A stretch of 64,000 bases of DNA from RGIG5612 sp050944475 (GTDB lineage Bacteria > Bacillota > Clostridia > Lachnospirales > Lachnospiraceae), in contig JBMNRD010000001.1 in assembly GCA_050944475.1 (NCBI GenBank), forward strand, positions 62,001 through 126,000. Direction: 5' to 3'. The notes beneath the pieces were generated by a model, which worked only from the letters and a program-made list of their open reading frames with translations, did no database searches and was not told where the DNA came from. Positions 42,918 to 51,406 of the stretch are shown here, one piece after another. The translations under genes were made by a program, and so were the position numbers. Positions within the stretch are counted from its first letter, which is position 1. Each line of letters starts with the position of its first letter.

Positions 42918-45494
42918 TTATTTTGCGACCAGCTTTCCTCTCTCCGCGTCAATGGTAATGACCTGCCCGGGCTCCAGCGTGCCCTCTAAAATCATCTTTG
43001 CCGCAAGGGTATTTACATTCTTTTGCAGATATCTCTTCAAAGGCCTTGCCCCATAGGCCGGGTCGTATGCGGCATCTGCGATATGCTCCTTTGCCCTTTC
43101 AGTCAAGGCGATGGAAACCTGCTTTTCCTCAAGCAGTCTGTTTATTTCACTTAACTGCAAATCTATAATGGCGGCAATGCTGTCCCTGCCAAGAGGCCTG
43201 AACATAATGATTTCATCAATCCTGTTCAAAAACTCCGGCCTAAAGCATCCCCTTAGCTGCTCCATTACCGCGTCCTCCGTAGCCTCATCGATGACTCCGC
43301 CCGCTTCCATGCTCTCAAGGAGCAGATGGGAACCGATATTTGAGGTCATTATGAGAATTGTGTTTTTAAAGTCAACCCTGCGTCCCTGGGAATCGGTGAT
43401 GTGACCGTCGTCAAGCACCTGCAAAAGCACATTGAACACATCCGGGTGCGCCTTTTCAATTTCATCGAACAGCACCACGGAATACGGCTTTCTCCTGACC
43501 GCCTCGGTCAGCTGCCCTCCCTCATCGTAGCCGACATAGCCGGGAGGCGCCCCGATAAGTCTGGACACGCTGAACTTTTCCATATATTCGCTCATGTCAA
43601 TCCTGACCATATTGTTCTCATCATCAAAAAGCGCCTGAGCAAGGGCCTTCGCGAGTTCTGTTTTCCCTACTCCCGTAGGGCCTAAGAAAATGAACGAACC
43701 TATGGGCCTGCCGGGTTCTTTGATTCCCGCCTTGCTGCGCCAGATTGCTTCGACGATTCTTTCCCGGGCATCCTCCTGCCCCACAACTCTTTGTCCGAGA
43801 ATCTCTTTCAATCCGAGGATTTTGCTGCGCTCGGTTTCGTTTAACTTAATAAGCGGAATACCGCTCCAGCGGGAAATGATTTTTGCTATTTCTTCTTCTG
43901 TCACATTCTGCCTCAGCAGGGACATTTCCTTTTCACTTGCCTTTTCTTCTTCCTCCTTCAGCTCCTTCATAAGACGGGGAAGTTCGCCGTATTTCAGCTC
44001 GGCCATCTTTTCCAGATCATATTCCCTCTCGGCCTTCTCTATGAGATTGTTCATTTCCTCAATCTGTTCCCGGAGGGATGAAAGCCTCTCTGCCTGCGAT
44101 TTTTCATTTTCCCATTTGAGCAGCCCTGCCTGATATTCTTCACGAAGCTGGGCCAATTCCTTGCGAAGCTCCTCTAATCTTTCCAAGCTTAAGGAATCCG
44201 TTTCCTTCTTCAGGGCGGTTTCTTCTATCTCAAGCTGCATTACCCTGCGCCTTGCCTCGTCAAGCTCTGCGGGCATGGAATTCAGCTCGGTCTTAATCAT
44301 TGCACATGCCTCGTCAACTAAATCTATGGCTTTGTCCGGCAGAAACCTGTCGGTAATATATCTGTCCGACATCACCGCTGCATTAACAAGGGCGGAATCG
44401 GTAATCTTGACGCCGTGGAATACCTCGTATCGCTCCTTTATCCCCCTGAGGATGGAAATGGTATCTTCCACCGTGGGCTCGTCCACCATAACCGGCTGAA
44501 AGCGACGTTCAAGTGCGGCATCTTTCTCAATATATTTCCTGTATTCATCAAGGGTTGTCGCCCCTATGCAATGCAGCTCGCCTCTGGCAAGCATGGGCTT
44601 AAGCATATTACCGGCATCCATTGCTCCCTCCGCCTTGCCGGCGCCTACTATGTTGTGGAGCTCGTCGATGAAAAGAATGATTCTCCCGTCGCTTTCCTTG
44701 ACCTCCTGGAGCACAGCTTTCAATCGTTCCTCGAATTCGCCGCGATATTTGGCGCCCGCCACAAGCGAGCCCATGTCCAGGCTGAATATAGTCTTATCCT
44801 TCAGGCCTTCGGGCACGTCTCCTTTTATAATCCTTTGCGCAAGACCTTCGACAACGGCGGTCTTTCCTACACCCGGCTCACCTATCAGCACAGGATTGTT
44901 TTTTGTTTTCCTTGAAAGGATGCGGATAATGTTCCGTATTTCTCCGTCGCGGCCGATAACCGGATCCATCTTTCCGGAGGCTGCCCGCTCTACCAGGTCC
45001 GTGCCGTATTTTTCAAGAGCTTCATAAGTCTCTTCCGGATTGTCGGAGGTAATACGCTGATTGCCCCTTACGGTCATCAATGCTTTGAGAAACGCCTCGC
45101 GGGTTATGCCGTAATCCTTAAAGAGTCCTTTTATCTCCTTGTTTCCCTTTGAAAGCATTGCAAGAAAAAGATGCTCCACGGACACATACTCGTCTCCCAT
45201 GCCCTTTGCTTCGTCCTCGCCTGCAAGCAGCACATCATTAAGGGAGGCGCCCATAACCATGTGGCCCCCCGAAACCTTAGGTTTTTTCTCAATCAGTGAA
45301 ATGACGGCCGACTTAAAAGGAGCCGCCTGAATGTCCATCTTTGGAAGAAGCCCTGCAATAAGGCTGTCCTCCTGTGTCAGAAGTGCATAAAGAAAATGCT
45401 CGCAGTCAACAGATTGATTGCCGTAATCATTGGCAATTTTCTGGCAACTGTTAATTGCTTCTATTGATTTTTGGGTAAATTTCCGAATGTTCAT
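42918..45494 (-). CDS. clpB: ATP-dependent disaggregase ClpB
   Basis: 858 residues, normal length. N-domain with two Clp repeats (~1-150), first AAA+ with Walker A GEPGVGKT, the ClpB-type coiled-coil middle domain (~405-525) and second AAA+ with GPTGVGKT and a sensor-rich C-terminus. The middle domain and lack of a ClpP-docking IGL loop distinguish it from ClpA/ClpC. It rescues aggregated proteins with DnaK. No CIRCE element or clear CtsR repeat is seen upstream; the promoter is an ordinary sigma-A type. Confidence 0.96.
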   Translation of the reverse strand: MNIRKFTQKSIEAINSCQKIANDYGNQSVDCEHFLYALLTQEDSLIAGLLPKMDIQAAPFKSAVISLIEKKPKVSGGHMVMGASLNDVLLAGEDEAKGMGDEYVSVEHLFLAMLSKGNKEIKGLFKDYGITREAFLKALMTVRGNQRITSDNPEETYEALEKYGTDLVERAASGKMDPVIGRDGEIRNIIRILSRKTKNNPVLIGEPGVGKTAVVEGLAQRIIKGDVPEGLKDKTIFSLDMGSLVAGAKYRGEFEERLKAVLQEVKESDGRIILFIDELHNIVGAGKAEGAMDAGNMLKPMLARGELHCIGATTLDEYRKYIEKDAALERRFQPVMVDEPTVEDTISILRGIKERYEVFHGVKITDSALVNAAVMSDRYITDRFLPDKAIDLVDEACAMIKTELNSMPAELDEARRRVMQLEIEETALKKETDSLSLERLEELRKELAQLREEYQAGLLKWENEKSQAERLSSLREQIEEMNNLIEKAEREYDLEKMAELKYGELPRLMKELKEEEEKASEKEMSLLRQNVTEEEIAKIISRWSGIPLIKLNETERSKILGLKEILGQRVVGQEDARERIVEAIWRSKAGIKEPGRPIGSFIFLGPTGVGKTELAKALAQALFDDENNMVRIDMSEYMEKFSVSRLIGAPPGYVGYDEGGQLTEAVRRKPYSVVLFDEIEKAHPDVFNVLLQVLDDGHITDSQGRRVDFKNTILIMTSNIGSHLLLESMEAGGVIDEATEDAVMEQLRGCFRPEFLNRIDEIIMFRPLGRDSIAAIIDLQLSEINRLLEEKQVSIALTERAKEHIADAAYDPAYGARPLKRYLQKNVNTLAAKMILEGTLEPGQVITIDAERGKLVAK

Positions 45495-45681
45495 CTGCGT
45501 ACCTCATTATAGTTTTATATTTTGTTCTATTTGTACTATAACACGCACGCTTCCTTTGTGCAAGCCCTAATTGATAAATTCTTAAAATTATTGCGGCAAG
45601 AACCGTGATGCCAATCCTTAATACCCGCAATCGTCTGCGAATTCTCTTATTGTATGATGGCAATAAACGTTTCCGTGACAT
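45451..45681 (-). CDS. possible small basic membrane protein between ytvI and clpB
   Basis: 76-codon frame starting 6 nt after the ytvI stop, with AGGGAG about 9 nt before the ATG. It has a strongly basic start (MSRKR, RIRRRLR), one hydrophobic segment (IGITVLAAIILRIYQLGL) and a charged tail. Its last part overlaps the clpB start by 44 nt and it contains the clpB promoter, which speaks against it. No family recognised; may be spurious. Confidence 0.3.
   Translation of the reverse strand: MSRKRLLPSYNKRIRRRLRVLRIGITVLAAIILRIYQLGLAQRKRACYSTNRTKYKTIMRYADEHSEIYPKINRSN
45535..45563 (-). promoter_or_regulatory. clpB promoter
   Basis: TTGCAC (45558-45563) - 17 nt - TATAGT (45535-45540) on the minus strand, about 40 nt before the start. 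Confidence 0.7.
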
Positions 45682-45687
45682 TTAAAA

Positions 45688-46983
45688 TCACTCCCTGTCC
45701 TTTTCCGGCTCCTTGACCGGCTCCTGCTTCTTCTGATGTCGAGGTTTCTGCGACGAAGACTGAGGCTGTGGCTGCAATTGCGTATTAGCCTCCTGATTCC
45801 GATTCTTCCCGGCCGATCTGTCTCTCTTACCGAACAAATCTCTCAGACCCCTTTTTTCGGCTTCGGCTGCTCTTCTCTCCTCGGCGGCCTTTATGTCTTT
45901 TTCATCCTTTTTAAGAATATTTATCACTCCGTCGTCGTCCATTTTCTTAATAACCGCGACAGCGACCGGAAGTCCTATCAGGCCGAGCCCCCCGAAAATT
46001 GCGGTTCCCGCAACCATACATATCAGTGTCACAATAGGCTGAAGCCCCACTTGGTCACCTACAATCTTGGGTTCAATTATCTGCCTGATTATCAGAATGA
46101 TGACGTAAAGAATAAGAACACCTACGCCTATCCTGATATCCCCGCGGATAAGGCTGATGATACCCCAGGGAATAAGCACTGTGCCGCTGCCCACTATGGG
46201 CAACAGGTCAAACACCGCTATACAGACGGCCACCACCGGCGCCTTTTTAACACCGATTATCAAAAAGCCGACAGTCAGCTCCACAAATGTAATTATCATG
46301 ATAAAGCCGTAGGATTTAATAAACTTAAAAATCATCCTGCACAGGGTGCGCCAGGCCGAGACGGCAACCGTTGCGGCCCTTTCGGGGAGCTGTTTGATAA
46401 GGAAATTTCTCGTTTGATCCCAGTCAATAACTATAAGCACCGTCGAAACTATGCCGATTATGGTTTTTACTATAACCTCGGGAACGGACAGTGCCGCACT
46501 GCTCATTTTCCCCACAACCCATGAGGAAATGGAGGTGATGGCTCCTGTCAATGTGGAAATAAGGTCCGAGGGACGGACTCCTACAGCTTCCGTCTTAATA
46601 TGGAACCTTTCCATAATCTCTCCAAGCCAGCTTGAAATACTGAGGATGGCGGGATTTATGTAGTTCACCCAATAGGTCGGAAAGTCGGCAATAAACCCTC
46701 TTATAAATTCATAGAGTTTGATCTCTATAACCGACAAAAGCACGCCTATCGTCCCGTAGAAGAGAATTACCAGCACAACTCCCGTAAGCTTCTTCGGCAG
46801 ATGCACCTTGAAATAAAGCAGCCTGACAAGGGGTACTAAAATTGCCGCCACGATAAATGCGACAATAAACGGTGCCAATGCTCTCAGGGCGAATCTGGCA
46901 ACAAATATGATTCCCGCAAGAATTGCGGCAAAATAAAGAAGATTAATTAAAAAATCTTTCCGTGCCTGTGTTTTGTCTGTCAA
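45688..46983 (-). CDS. ytvI: AI-2E family permease, sporulation protein YtvI type
   Basis: About 431 residues from a TTG at 46983 with AAAGGGG at good spacing; an ATG at 47022 with weaker ribosome site is the alternative. Eight hydrophobic segments and the PerM/AI-2E pattern, with FDLLPIVGSGTVLIPWGI and EPKIVGDQVGLQPIVTLI typical of YtvI. YtvI proteins are linked to sporulation in Bacillus and Clostridia, though transport substrate is unknown. The final ~60 residues are a Lys/Glu/Gln-rich disordered tail (RNQEANTQLQPQPQ) not usual for the family. Follows prfA. Confidence 0.85.
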   Translation of the reverse strand: MTDKTQARKDFLINLLYFAAILAGIIFVARFALRALAPFIVAFIVAAILVPLVRLLYFKVHLPKKLTGVVLVILFYGTIGVLLSVIEIKLYEFIRGFIADFPTYWVNYINPAILSISSWLGEIMERFHIKTEAVGVRPSDLISTLTGAITSISSWVVGKMSSAALSVPEVIVKTIIGIVSTVLIVIDWDQTRNFLIKQLPERAATVAVSAWRTLCRMIFKFIKSYGFIMIITFVELTVGFLIIGVKKAPVVAVCIAVFDLLPIVGSGTVLIPWGIISLIRGDIRIGVGVLILYVIILIIRQIIEPKIVGDQVGLQPIVTLICMVAGTAIFGGLGLIGLPVAVAVIKKMDDDGVINILKKDEKDIKAAEERRAAEAEKRGLRDLFGKRDRSAGKNRNQEANTQLQPQPQSSSQKPRHQKKQEPVKEPEKDRE

Positions 46984-47047
46984 TGCAACCCCTTTCCGCG
47001 ACCATTGTTCCGCCGCAATCATGCCCTGATGTTCAGAGACTGTGGCA

Positions 47048-48118
47048 TTATGCGCTCTGGTTTGACAACTTGGCTGCCTGATCGGCCGCAATGCAGTTAT
47101 CAACTATTTCAAAAATATCTCCGTCAAGTATGCTCTCCAGCCTGTAAGAGGTAAAACCTATCCTGTGGTCGGTGACCCTTCCCTGAGGGAAATTATATGT
47201 TCTGATTTTCTCGGAACGATCTCCCGTGCCTATTTGACTGCGCCTGCGGGCGGATTCCGCATCCTGCTTTTTTTGGAGTTCAAGATCATAAAGCCTTGCT
47301 TTAAGCACCTTCAGGGCCTTGTCTTTGTTCTTCAATTGTGATTTTTCATCCTGACAGGAGATGACTATTCCCGTGGGAATGTGCGTCAGGCGTACCGCCG
47401 AGTCGGTCGTGTTTACACTCTGACCGCCATTGCCCGATGAACGAAAAACATCAAACTTACAATCGTTCATGTCTATTTCAATGTCCACGTCCTCCGCCTC
47501 GGGCATTACAGCCACGGTTGCCGTGGAAGTGTGTATGCGTCCGCCGGACTCGGTTACCGGAACCCTCTGCACCCGGTGGACTCCGCTTTCGTATTTAAGC
47601 TTGGAGTATGCGCCCCGGCCGCTAATCATGAACACCACTTCCTTGAAACCGCCTATGCCCATTTCATTGACACTCATCAGCTCGGTTTTCCAGTTGCTGC
47701 GCTCGGCATACCTGCAATACATCCTGTAAAGCTCTGCGGCAAAAAGAGCCGCCTCATCGCCGCCCGCTCCGGCACGGATTTCCATGATAACGTTCTTATC
47801 ATCGTTTTCATCCCGGGGGAGCAAAAGAATCCTTATCTTTTCCTCAATGTCTTCAAGCTCGGCCCTGGCAAGTTCAAGCTCTTCCTTGGCAAGCTCCCTG
47901 ATATCCGCATCGTCATTTTCTTCAAGGAGCTCTAAGCTGTCCTCTACGGTCTGCTTGGTGTCTTTGTATGCCTTATAGGTCACCACTATGGGGATTAAAT
48001 CGCTCTGTTCCTTCATCAGTTTTCTGAATCGGTTCTGATCGGAGACGGCCCCCGGCTCGTTCAGCTCCGATGTGATTTCATTATATCTTTCTTCAATTGT
48101 CTGTAGTTTGTCGAACAT
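47048..48118 (-). CDS. prfA: peptide chain release factor 1
   Basis: 356 residues. The peptidyl-tRNA hydrolysis motif GGQ stands in SGNGGQSVNTTDSAVRLTH, and the codon-recognition region near PVTESGGRIHTST is RF1-like. It ends translation at UAA and UAG. The methyltransferase for its GGQ glutamine, PrmC, is encoded directly upstream 14 nt away. Ribosome site AAAGGAG. Confidence 0.98.
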   Translation of the reverse strand: MFDKLQTIEERYNEITSELNEPGAVSDQNRFRKLMKEQSDLIPIVVTYKAYKDTKQTVEDSLELLEENDDADIRELAKEELELARAELEDIEEKIRILLLPRDENDDKNVIMEIRAGAGGDEAALFAAELYRMYCRYAERSNWKTELMSVNEMGIGGFKEVVFMISGRGAYSKLKYESGVHRVQRVPVTESGGRIHTSTATVAVMPEAEDVDIEIDMNDCKFDVFRSSGNGGQSVNTTDSAVRLTHIPTGIVISCQDEKSQLKNKDKALKVLKARLYDLELQKKQDAESARRRSQIGTGDRSEKIRTYNFPQGRVTDHRIGFTSYRLESILDGDIFEIVDNCIAADQAAKLSNQSA

Positions 48119-48132
48119 ATCCGCTCCTTTAT

Positions 48133-48963
48133 TTATATTCTACCACAGATGACCCTGTCGAGTCCTGCCAAATCCTTAATTATTTCAATTTTTTTGTAGC
48201 CGGCCGTTTTCATTAACCTGCTGACTTTTTTCGCCTGATTGCAGCCGATTTCCATGATAAGGCAACCTCCCGGCCTCAGATGGCCTGCGGCTTCGGGAAT
48301 CAGTCTTTTATATATGTCCAGTCCGTCGGCCCCCGCAAGCAGAGCAAGCTTCGGTTCATGCCGGGCAATCTCCGGCGCCAGCTCTCTGTATTCTTCCTCT
48401 GCCACATAAGGGGGATTGGATACTATCATGTCAAAGAGGCCCTCAACCTTTTCAAACAAATCTCCGCGAAGCAAGGTGATTTCCGCACCGTTTGAGGCGG
48501 CATTCACCCTTGCAACCGCCAAAGCCTCTTCGGAAATGTCGCAGGCAGTCATCCTCAGCTTCGGCCTCTCGCACTTAAGGGCAACCGCAATACAACCGGA
48601 GCCCGTGCACATGTCAAGGACATCCGCCTTTCCTTCGGGAATCCTGCTTAAGGCTTCCATTGCCAGTACCTCCGTATCAAGCCGGGGAATCATCACGCTC
48701 GGGTCGACATAAAGCTTGTATCCCATGAAACCCGCCTCTGAAATCAGGTATTGGTATGGGACACGACCCGCCCTTTCCTCTATCAGTTTTAAGAAGGATA
48801 CTTCTACATCCTGCCGGATTTGGCGGTCCTTATTCAACAAATACTCCTGCCGGCCAAGGCCCGTTACATGCTCAAGCAGATAAAAGGCATCCGCCGACGG
48901 ACTGTCAATCCCCGCCTCGTCGAGTCTGTCAACGCCCGCGGCATATAATTCCCTCAGTGTCAT
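48133..48963 (-). CDS. prmC: release factor glutamine methyltransferase
   Basis: 276 residues. N-terminal helical domain, SAM site VLDMCTGSGCIAVAL and the catalytic NPPY motif (IVSNPPYVAEEEY) that accepts glutamine. It methylates the GGQ of RF1/RF2. Start overlaps the DUF1385 stop by 4 nt. Gene order rpmE-DUF1385-prmC-prfA is conserved in Clostridia. Confidence 0.97.
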   Translation of the reverse strand: MTLRELYAAGVDRLDEAGIDSPSADAFYLLEHVTGLGRQEYLLNKDRQIRQDVEVSFLKLIEERAGRVPYQYLISEAGFMGYKLYVDPSVMIPRLDTEVLAMEALSRIPEGKADVLDMCTGSGCIAVALKCERPKLRMTACDISEEALAVARVNAASNGAEITLLRGDLFEKVEGLFDMIVSNPPYVAEEEYRELAPEIARHEPKLALLAGADGLDIYKRLIPEAAGHLRPGGCLIMEIGCNQAKKVSRLMKTAGYKKIEIIKDLAGLDRVICGRI

Positions 48964-49901
48964 TGCTCTTCCGGGCCGGCGGCCTGCCCGGATACCTCTA
49001 TGCCCTGCTCCCTGAGGTATGCCCTCCAGTCAAATACTCCCTCAACCGCGGCAATGGCCACCTCTACCATATCCCTTGTGGGTTCCTTGGTGGTAAGAGC
49101 CTGAATCCACAGACCGGGCTTGCTCAATATTCCGGCAATGACGGTGTTGGAATTACCGGTCCACTGTATAAATTCAAAAGAAATTCCTGCAATGACGGGC
49201 ACTAAAGCCAGCCTGACCGCCAGCCTGATCAAGAGACTGTCAAATCTCAGGAAAATAAAGAAAATAATGCTGATGAAAAGCACAAAGAAAATAAAGCTGG
49301 TGCCGCATCTCCTGTGTTCTTTCGAGGAGTCCATTACATTATCCGGCACCAGTTCTCTTCCGCTTTCAATACAGCTAATGCACTTATGCTCGGCGCCATG
49401 ATACATATATGTGCGTTTAATGTCCTTCATAAGTGAAATCAGAGACACATATCCGATAAAAATGCCCAGCTTCAGCACTCCCTCAATGACCGCCCGCAGC
49501 ACCGCAGATTCACTTCCTAAAAGCTTCATCAGCCCCTCCGCGCCCCAAAAAGGCAGAAGAATAAAAATGCCCACACCAAGCACCAGAGAGAAGGCAACGG
49601 CGCCGAACATCATGGCTCCCTCGTTTTTTTTATTTTCCTTCTTTGCCTCCTCCTCATCCATGTAGAAGCTTGCAGAGAAGCTGAGGGTCTTTATGCCTAT
49701 AATGAGAGATGAAATGAATGCGGCCACGCCGCGGATTACCGGCCAGCCCAGAACCTTGCATTTTTCCTTCGGGGAAACGGTCTTCTGACGTCCCACCTCT
49801 ATATTACCGTCAGGCTTTCTTACCGCAACCGCGATATCGTTTTTGTGGCGCATCATCACGCCTTCAAGGACAGCCTGCCCTCCTATTCCGGAAGATTTCA
49901 T
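48960..49901 (-). CDS. DUF1385 family membrane protein
   Basis: 313 residues from the ATG at 49901 (CAGGAG upstream; the ATG at 49916 has no ribosome site). Opening GIGGQAVLEGVMMRHKND, the AEHKCISCIESG motif and HRRCGTSFIFFVLF are the family hallmarks. About five hydrophobic segments. DUF1385 proteins sit beside rpmE/prmC/prfA in many Clostridia; biochemical role unknown, although conserved His and Cys suggest metal binding. Confidence 0.92.
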   Translation of the reverse strand: MKSSGIGGQAVLEGVMMRHKNDIAVAVRKPDGNIEVGRQKTVSPKEKCKVLGWPVIRGVAAFISSLIIGIKTLSFSASFYMDEEEAKKENKKNEGAMMFGAVAFSLVLGVGIFILLPFWGAEGLMKLLGSESAVLRAVIEGVLKLGIFIGYVSLISLMKDIKRTYMYHGAEHKCISCIESGRELVPDNVMDSSKEHRRCGTSFIFFVLFISIIFFIFLRFDSLLIRLAVRLALVPVIAGISFEFIQWTGNSNTVIAGILSKPGLWIQALTTKEPTRDMVEVAIAAVEGVFDWRAYLREQGIEVSGQAAGPEEQ

Positions 49902-49965
49902 GTTTTTCTCCTGCATTTATTTTTTAAGGCCGCTTCCGGCTACCTGCCGCAGCGACCTTAAATAC

Positions 49966-50020
49966 TAAAAAGGTTGAGCGAAAATCTCCGATATCCCTGA
50001 CCGGAGAAAATGGCTCAACC
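49966..50020 (-). terminator. terminator after rpmE
   Basis: Outer stem GGTTGAGC (49972-49979 with 50013-50020) and inner stem (about 49984-49990 with 50002-50007), then TTTTT on the minus strand. 15 nt past the rpmE stop. Confidence 0.85.
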
Positions 50021-50035
50021 CTCTTTGTTTCGTAT

Positions 50036-50245
50036 CTATTGTTCCTCTGAAATGTTGTACTTGCGATTGAACATTTCAACACGGCCACGAGCACGTGCTG
50101 TCTTCTGCTGTCCTGTGTAATACGGATGGCACTTTGAACAAATCTCTACATGAATTTCACTCTTTGTAGAGCCGGTAACAAAAGTATTTCCGCAGTTGCA
50201 GGTTACAGTCGCCTCATGATAAACAGGATGTATCCCGTCTTTCAT
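50036..50245 (-). CDS. rpmE: 50S ribosomal protein L31 (zinc-binding type)
   Basis: 69 residues from the ATG at 50245 (AGAGGTG); the longer frame to 50311 runs through the promoter. MKDGIHPVYHEATVTCNCGNTF and VEICSKCHPYYTGQQK with CxC and CxxC, the zinc-ribbon ligands, mark the type A form that also stores zinc. Monocistronic by its own promoter and terminator. Confidence 0.97.
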   Translation of the reverse strand: MKDGIHPVYHEATVTCNCGNTFVTGSTKSEIHVEICSKCHPYYTGQQKTARARGRVEMFNRKYNISEEQ

Positions 50246-50282
50246 TATTTTCACCTCTTCTCGTTTTCGAATAAGCCCATGT

Positions 50283-50311
50283 ATGTTATCACAACCTTTA
50301 TTTGAATGCAA
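50283..50311 (-). promoter_or_regulatory. rpmE promoter
   Basis: TTGCAT (50306-50311) - 17 nt - TAACAT (50283-50288) on the minus strand, about 38 nt before the start. Confidence 0.65.
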
Positions 50312-50325
50312 GGTCTAATTATATT

Positions 50326-51093
50326 TTATTTCAGGCTTTTTCTCAGCAGGAGATAACACCCTCCAAGTGTGGCAATCATCATGACTACCCCCATCCACAG
50401 CCGGGGATAATCAATTCCGGCAAGCTGCAATGCAAGCGCCAGGGCATTTGCCGCGGCGTGCATGGCAATCGGCACCCAAAGGTTCCTTATCTTGTCATAT
50501 ATTGCGCACAATAGCAATCCGTACATAAATGCATATATTCCCTGAGTCAGATTCATATGATAAAGCGCGAAAAACAGTGAACTTGTAAGAGCCGCGGGCC
50601 AGAAACTCATATATTCGCGCCCTCTTTTGAAAACAAGCCCCCGGAAGGCAATTTCCTCCGCAAGAGGTGCAAGCAACACGGCCTTAACCGTTGCCATAAC
50701 GATGCCCGATACCTTCAGTATCTGCTCCGTCCGGACATAATTGCCCAGAAAACCCGAATAATTTATCAGGGACACAAGTATGCCAAGGCCGTGCCCGGCC
50801 AGCATTCCCATTATGATTGCCCTGAGTATAATCGTGAAGCTGACAGGAGTGCCGCTTTGCGCTTTATTATCCTTTCTGTAAATCCAAAACGCCGATCCCA
50901 ATGCAAAAAGCAATGCCGATATGCTGACCGGCTCCCCGTGAGCTGCCATGAACTCGTCCACAGTGGCATATCTCCCGGTAAAAAAGCCGTAATAAATAAG
51001 AATTGCCGCCGCATAGATAGCAAGATATCCGGCAGTCAGTAAAAATGCCGGATAAATCACTCGCCAGATTTTCGAAAAAATGTTTCCCCGCAA
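50326..51093 (-). CDS. CPBP family intramembrane metalloprotease
   Basis: 255 residues, about seven hydrophobic helices. The family motifs are in order: LAEEIAFRG (EExxxR), FFALYHMNLTQG (FxxxH) and MHAAANALAL (HxxxN). These are the ABI/CAAX-type membrane protease signatures. The start appears to be TTG at 51093, with only GGCAGG close by. Substrate unknown. Follows a small membrane protein gene by 15 nt. Confidence 0.9.
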   Translation of the reverse strand: MRGNIFSKIWRVIYPAFLLTAGYLAIYAAAILIYYGFFTGRYATVDEFMAAHGEPVSISALLFALGSAFWIYRKDNKAQSGTPVSFTIILRAIIMGMLAGHGLGILVSLINYSGFLGNYVRTEQILKVSGIVMATVKAVLLAPLAEEIAFRGLVFKRGREYMSFWPAALTSSLFFALYHMNLTQGIYAFMYGLLLCAIYDKIRNLWVPIAMHAAANALALALQLAGIDYPRLWMGVVMMIATLGGCYLLLRKSLK

Positions 51094-51108
51094 AACCTGC
51101 CCGAATTA

Positions 51109-51273
51109 TCAGAATAAGCTGTCAATAGCTGAGAGTAGAACAAACAATACAAGAGCAACCACAAGAACAATGGCTATAATCGCCGTAACTATTCTGCGTG
51201 TCTTTTCCTTCTTCGCAAGCTGCTTTCTGTTCTTCTTTTCTTCTTTATACCTGTCGACCTTTTCCTGACTCAT
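51109..51273 (-). CDS. small single-helix membrane protein
   Basis: 54 residues from the ATG at 51273 (TGGAG upstream); longer readings extend into noncoding sequence. A charged Lys/Glu-rich N-terminal half (MSQEKVDRYKEEKKNRK) is followed by one membrane helix (VTAIIAIVLVVALVLFVLL). It resembles small hypothetical proteins common in Lachnospiraceae. The spacing to the U32 peptidase is 133 nt and to the CPBP protease 15 nt. No known function. Confidence 0.7.
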   Translation of the reverse strand: MSQEKVDRYKEEKKNRKQLAKKEKTRRIVTAIIAIVLVVALVLFVLLSAIDSLF

Positions 51274-51406
51274 AAAAAACTCCATTTTCTGAGAACTTGT
51301 GTGCCGCCGCCTGTGCGGCACCTTAGCATATAATATCCTCTTTCCGGCGGGAATGCAATTATTTATTGACAGACCCTCATGTATAACTCTCGGATACGCT
51401 GCAGGC

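Noticed and set aside
45495..45600. CIRCE or CtsR operator before clpB
   Set aside because: Looked for the TTAGCACTC/GAGTGCTAA pair and GGTCAAA heptads; neither is present.
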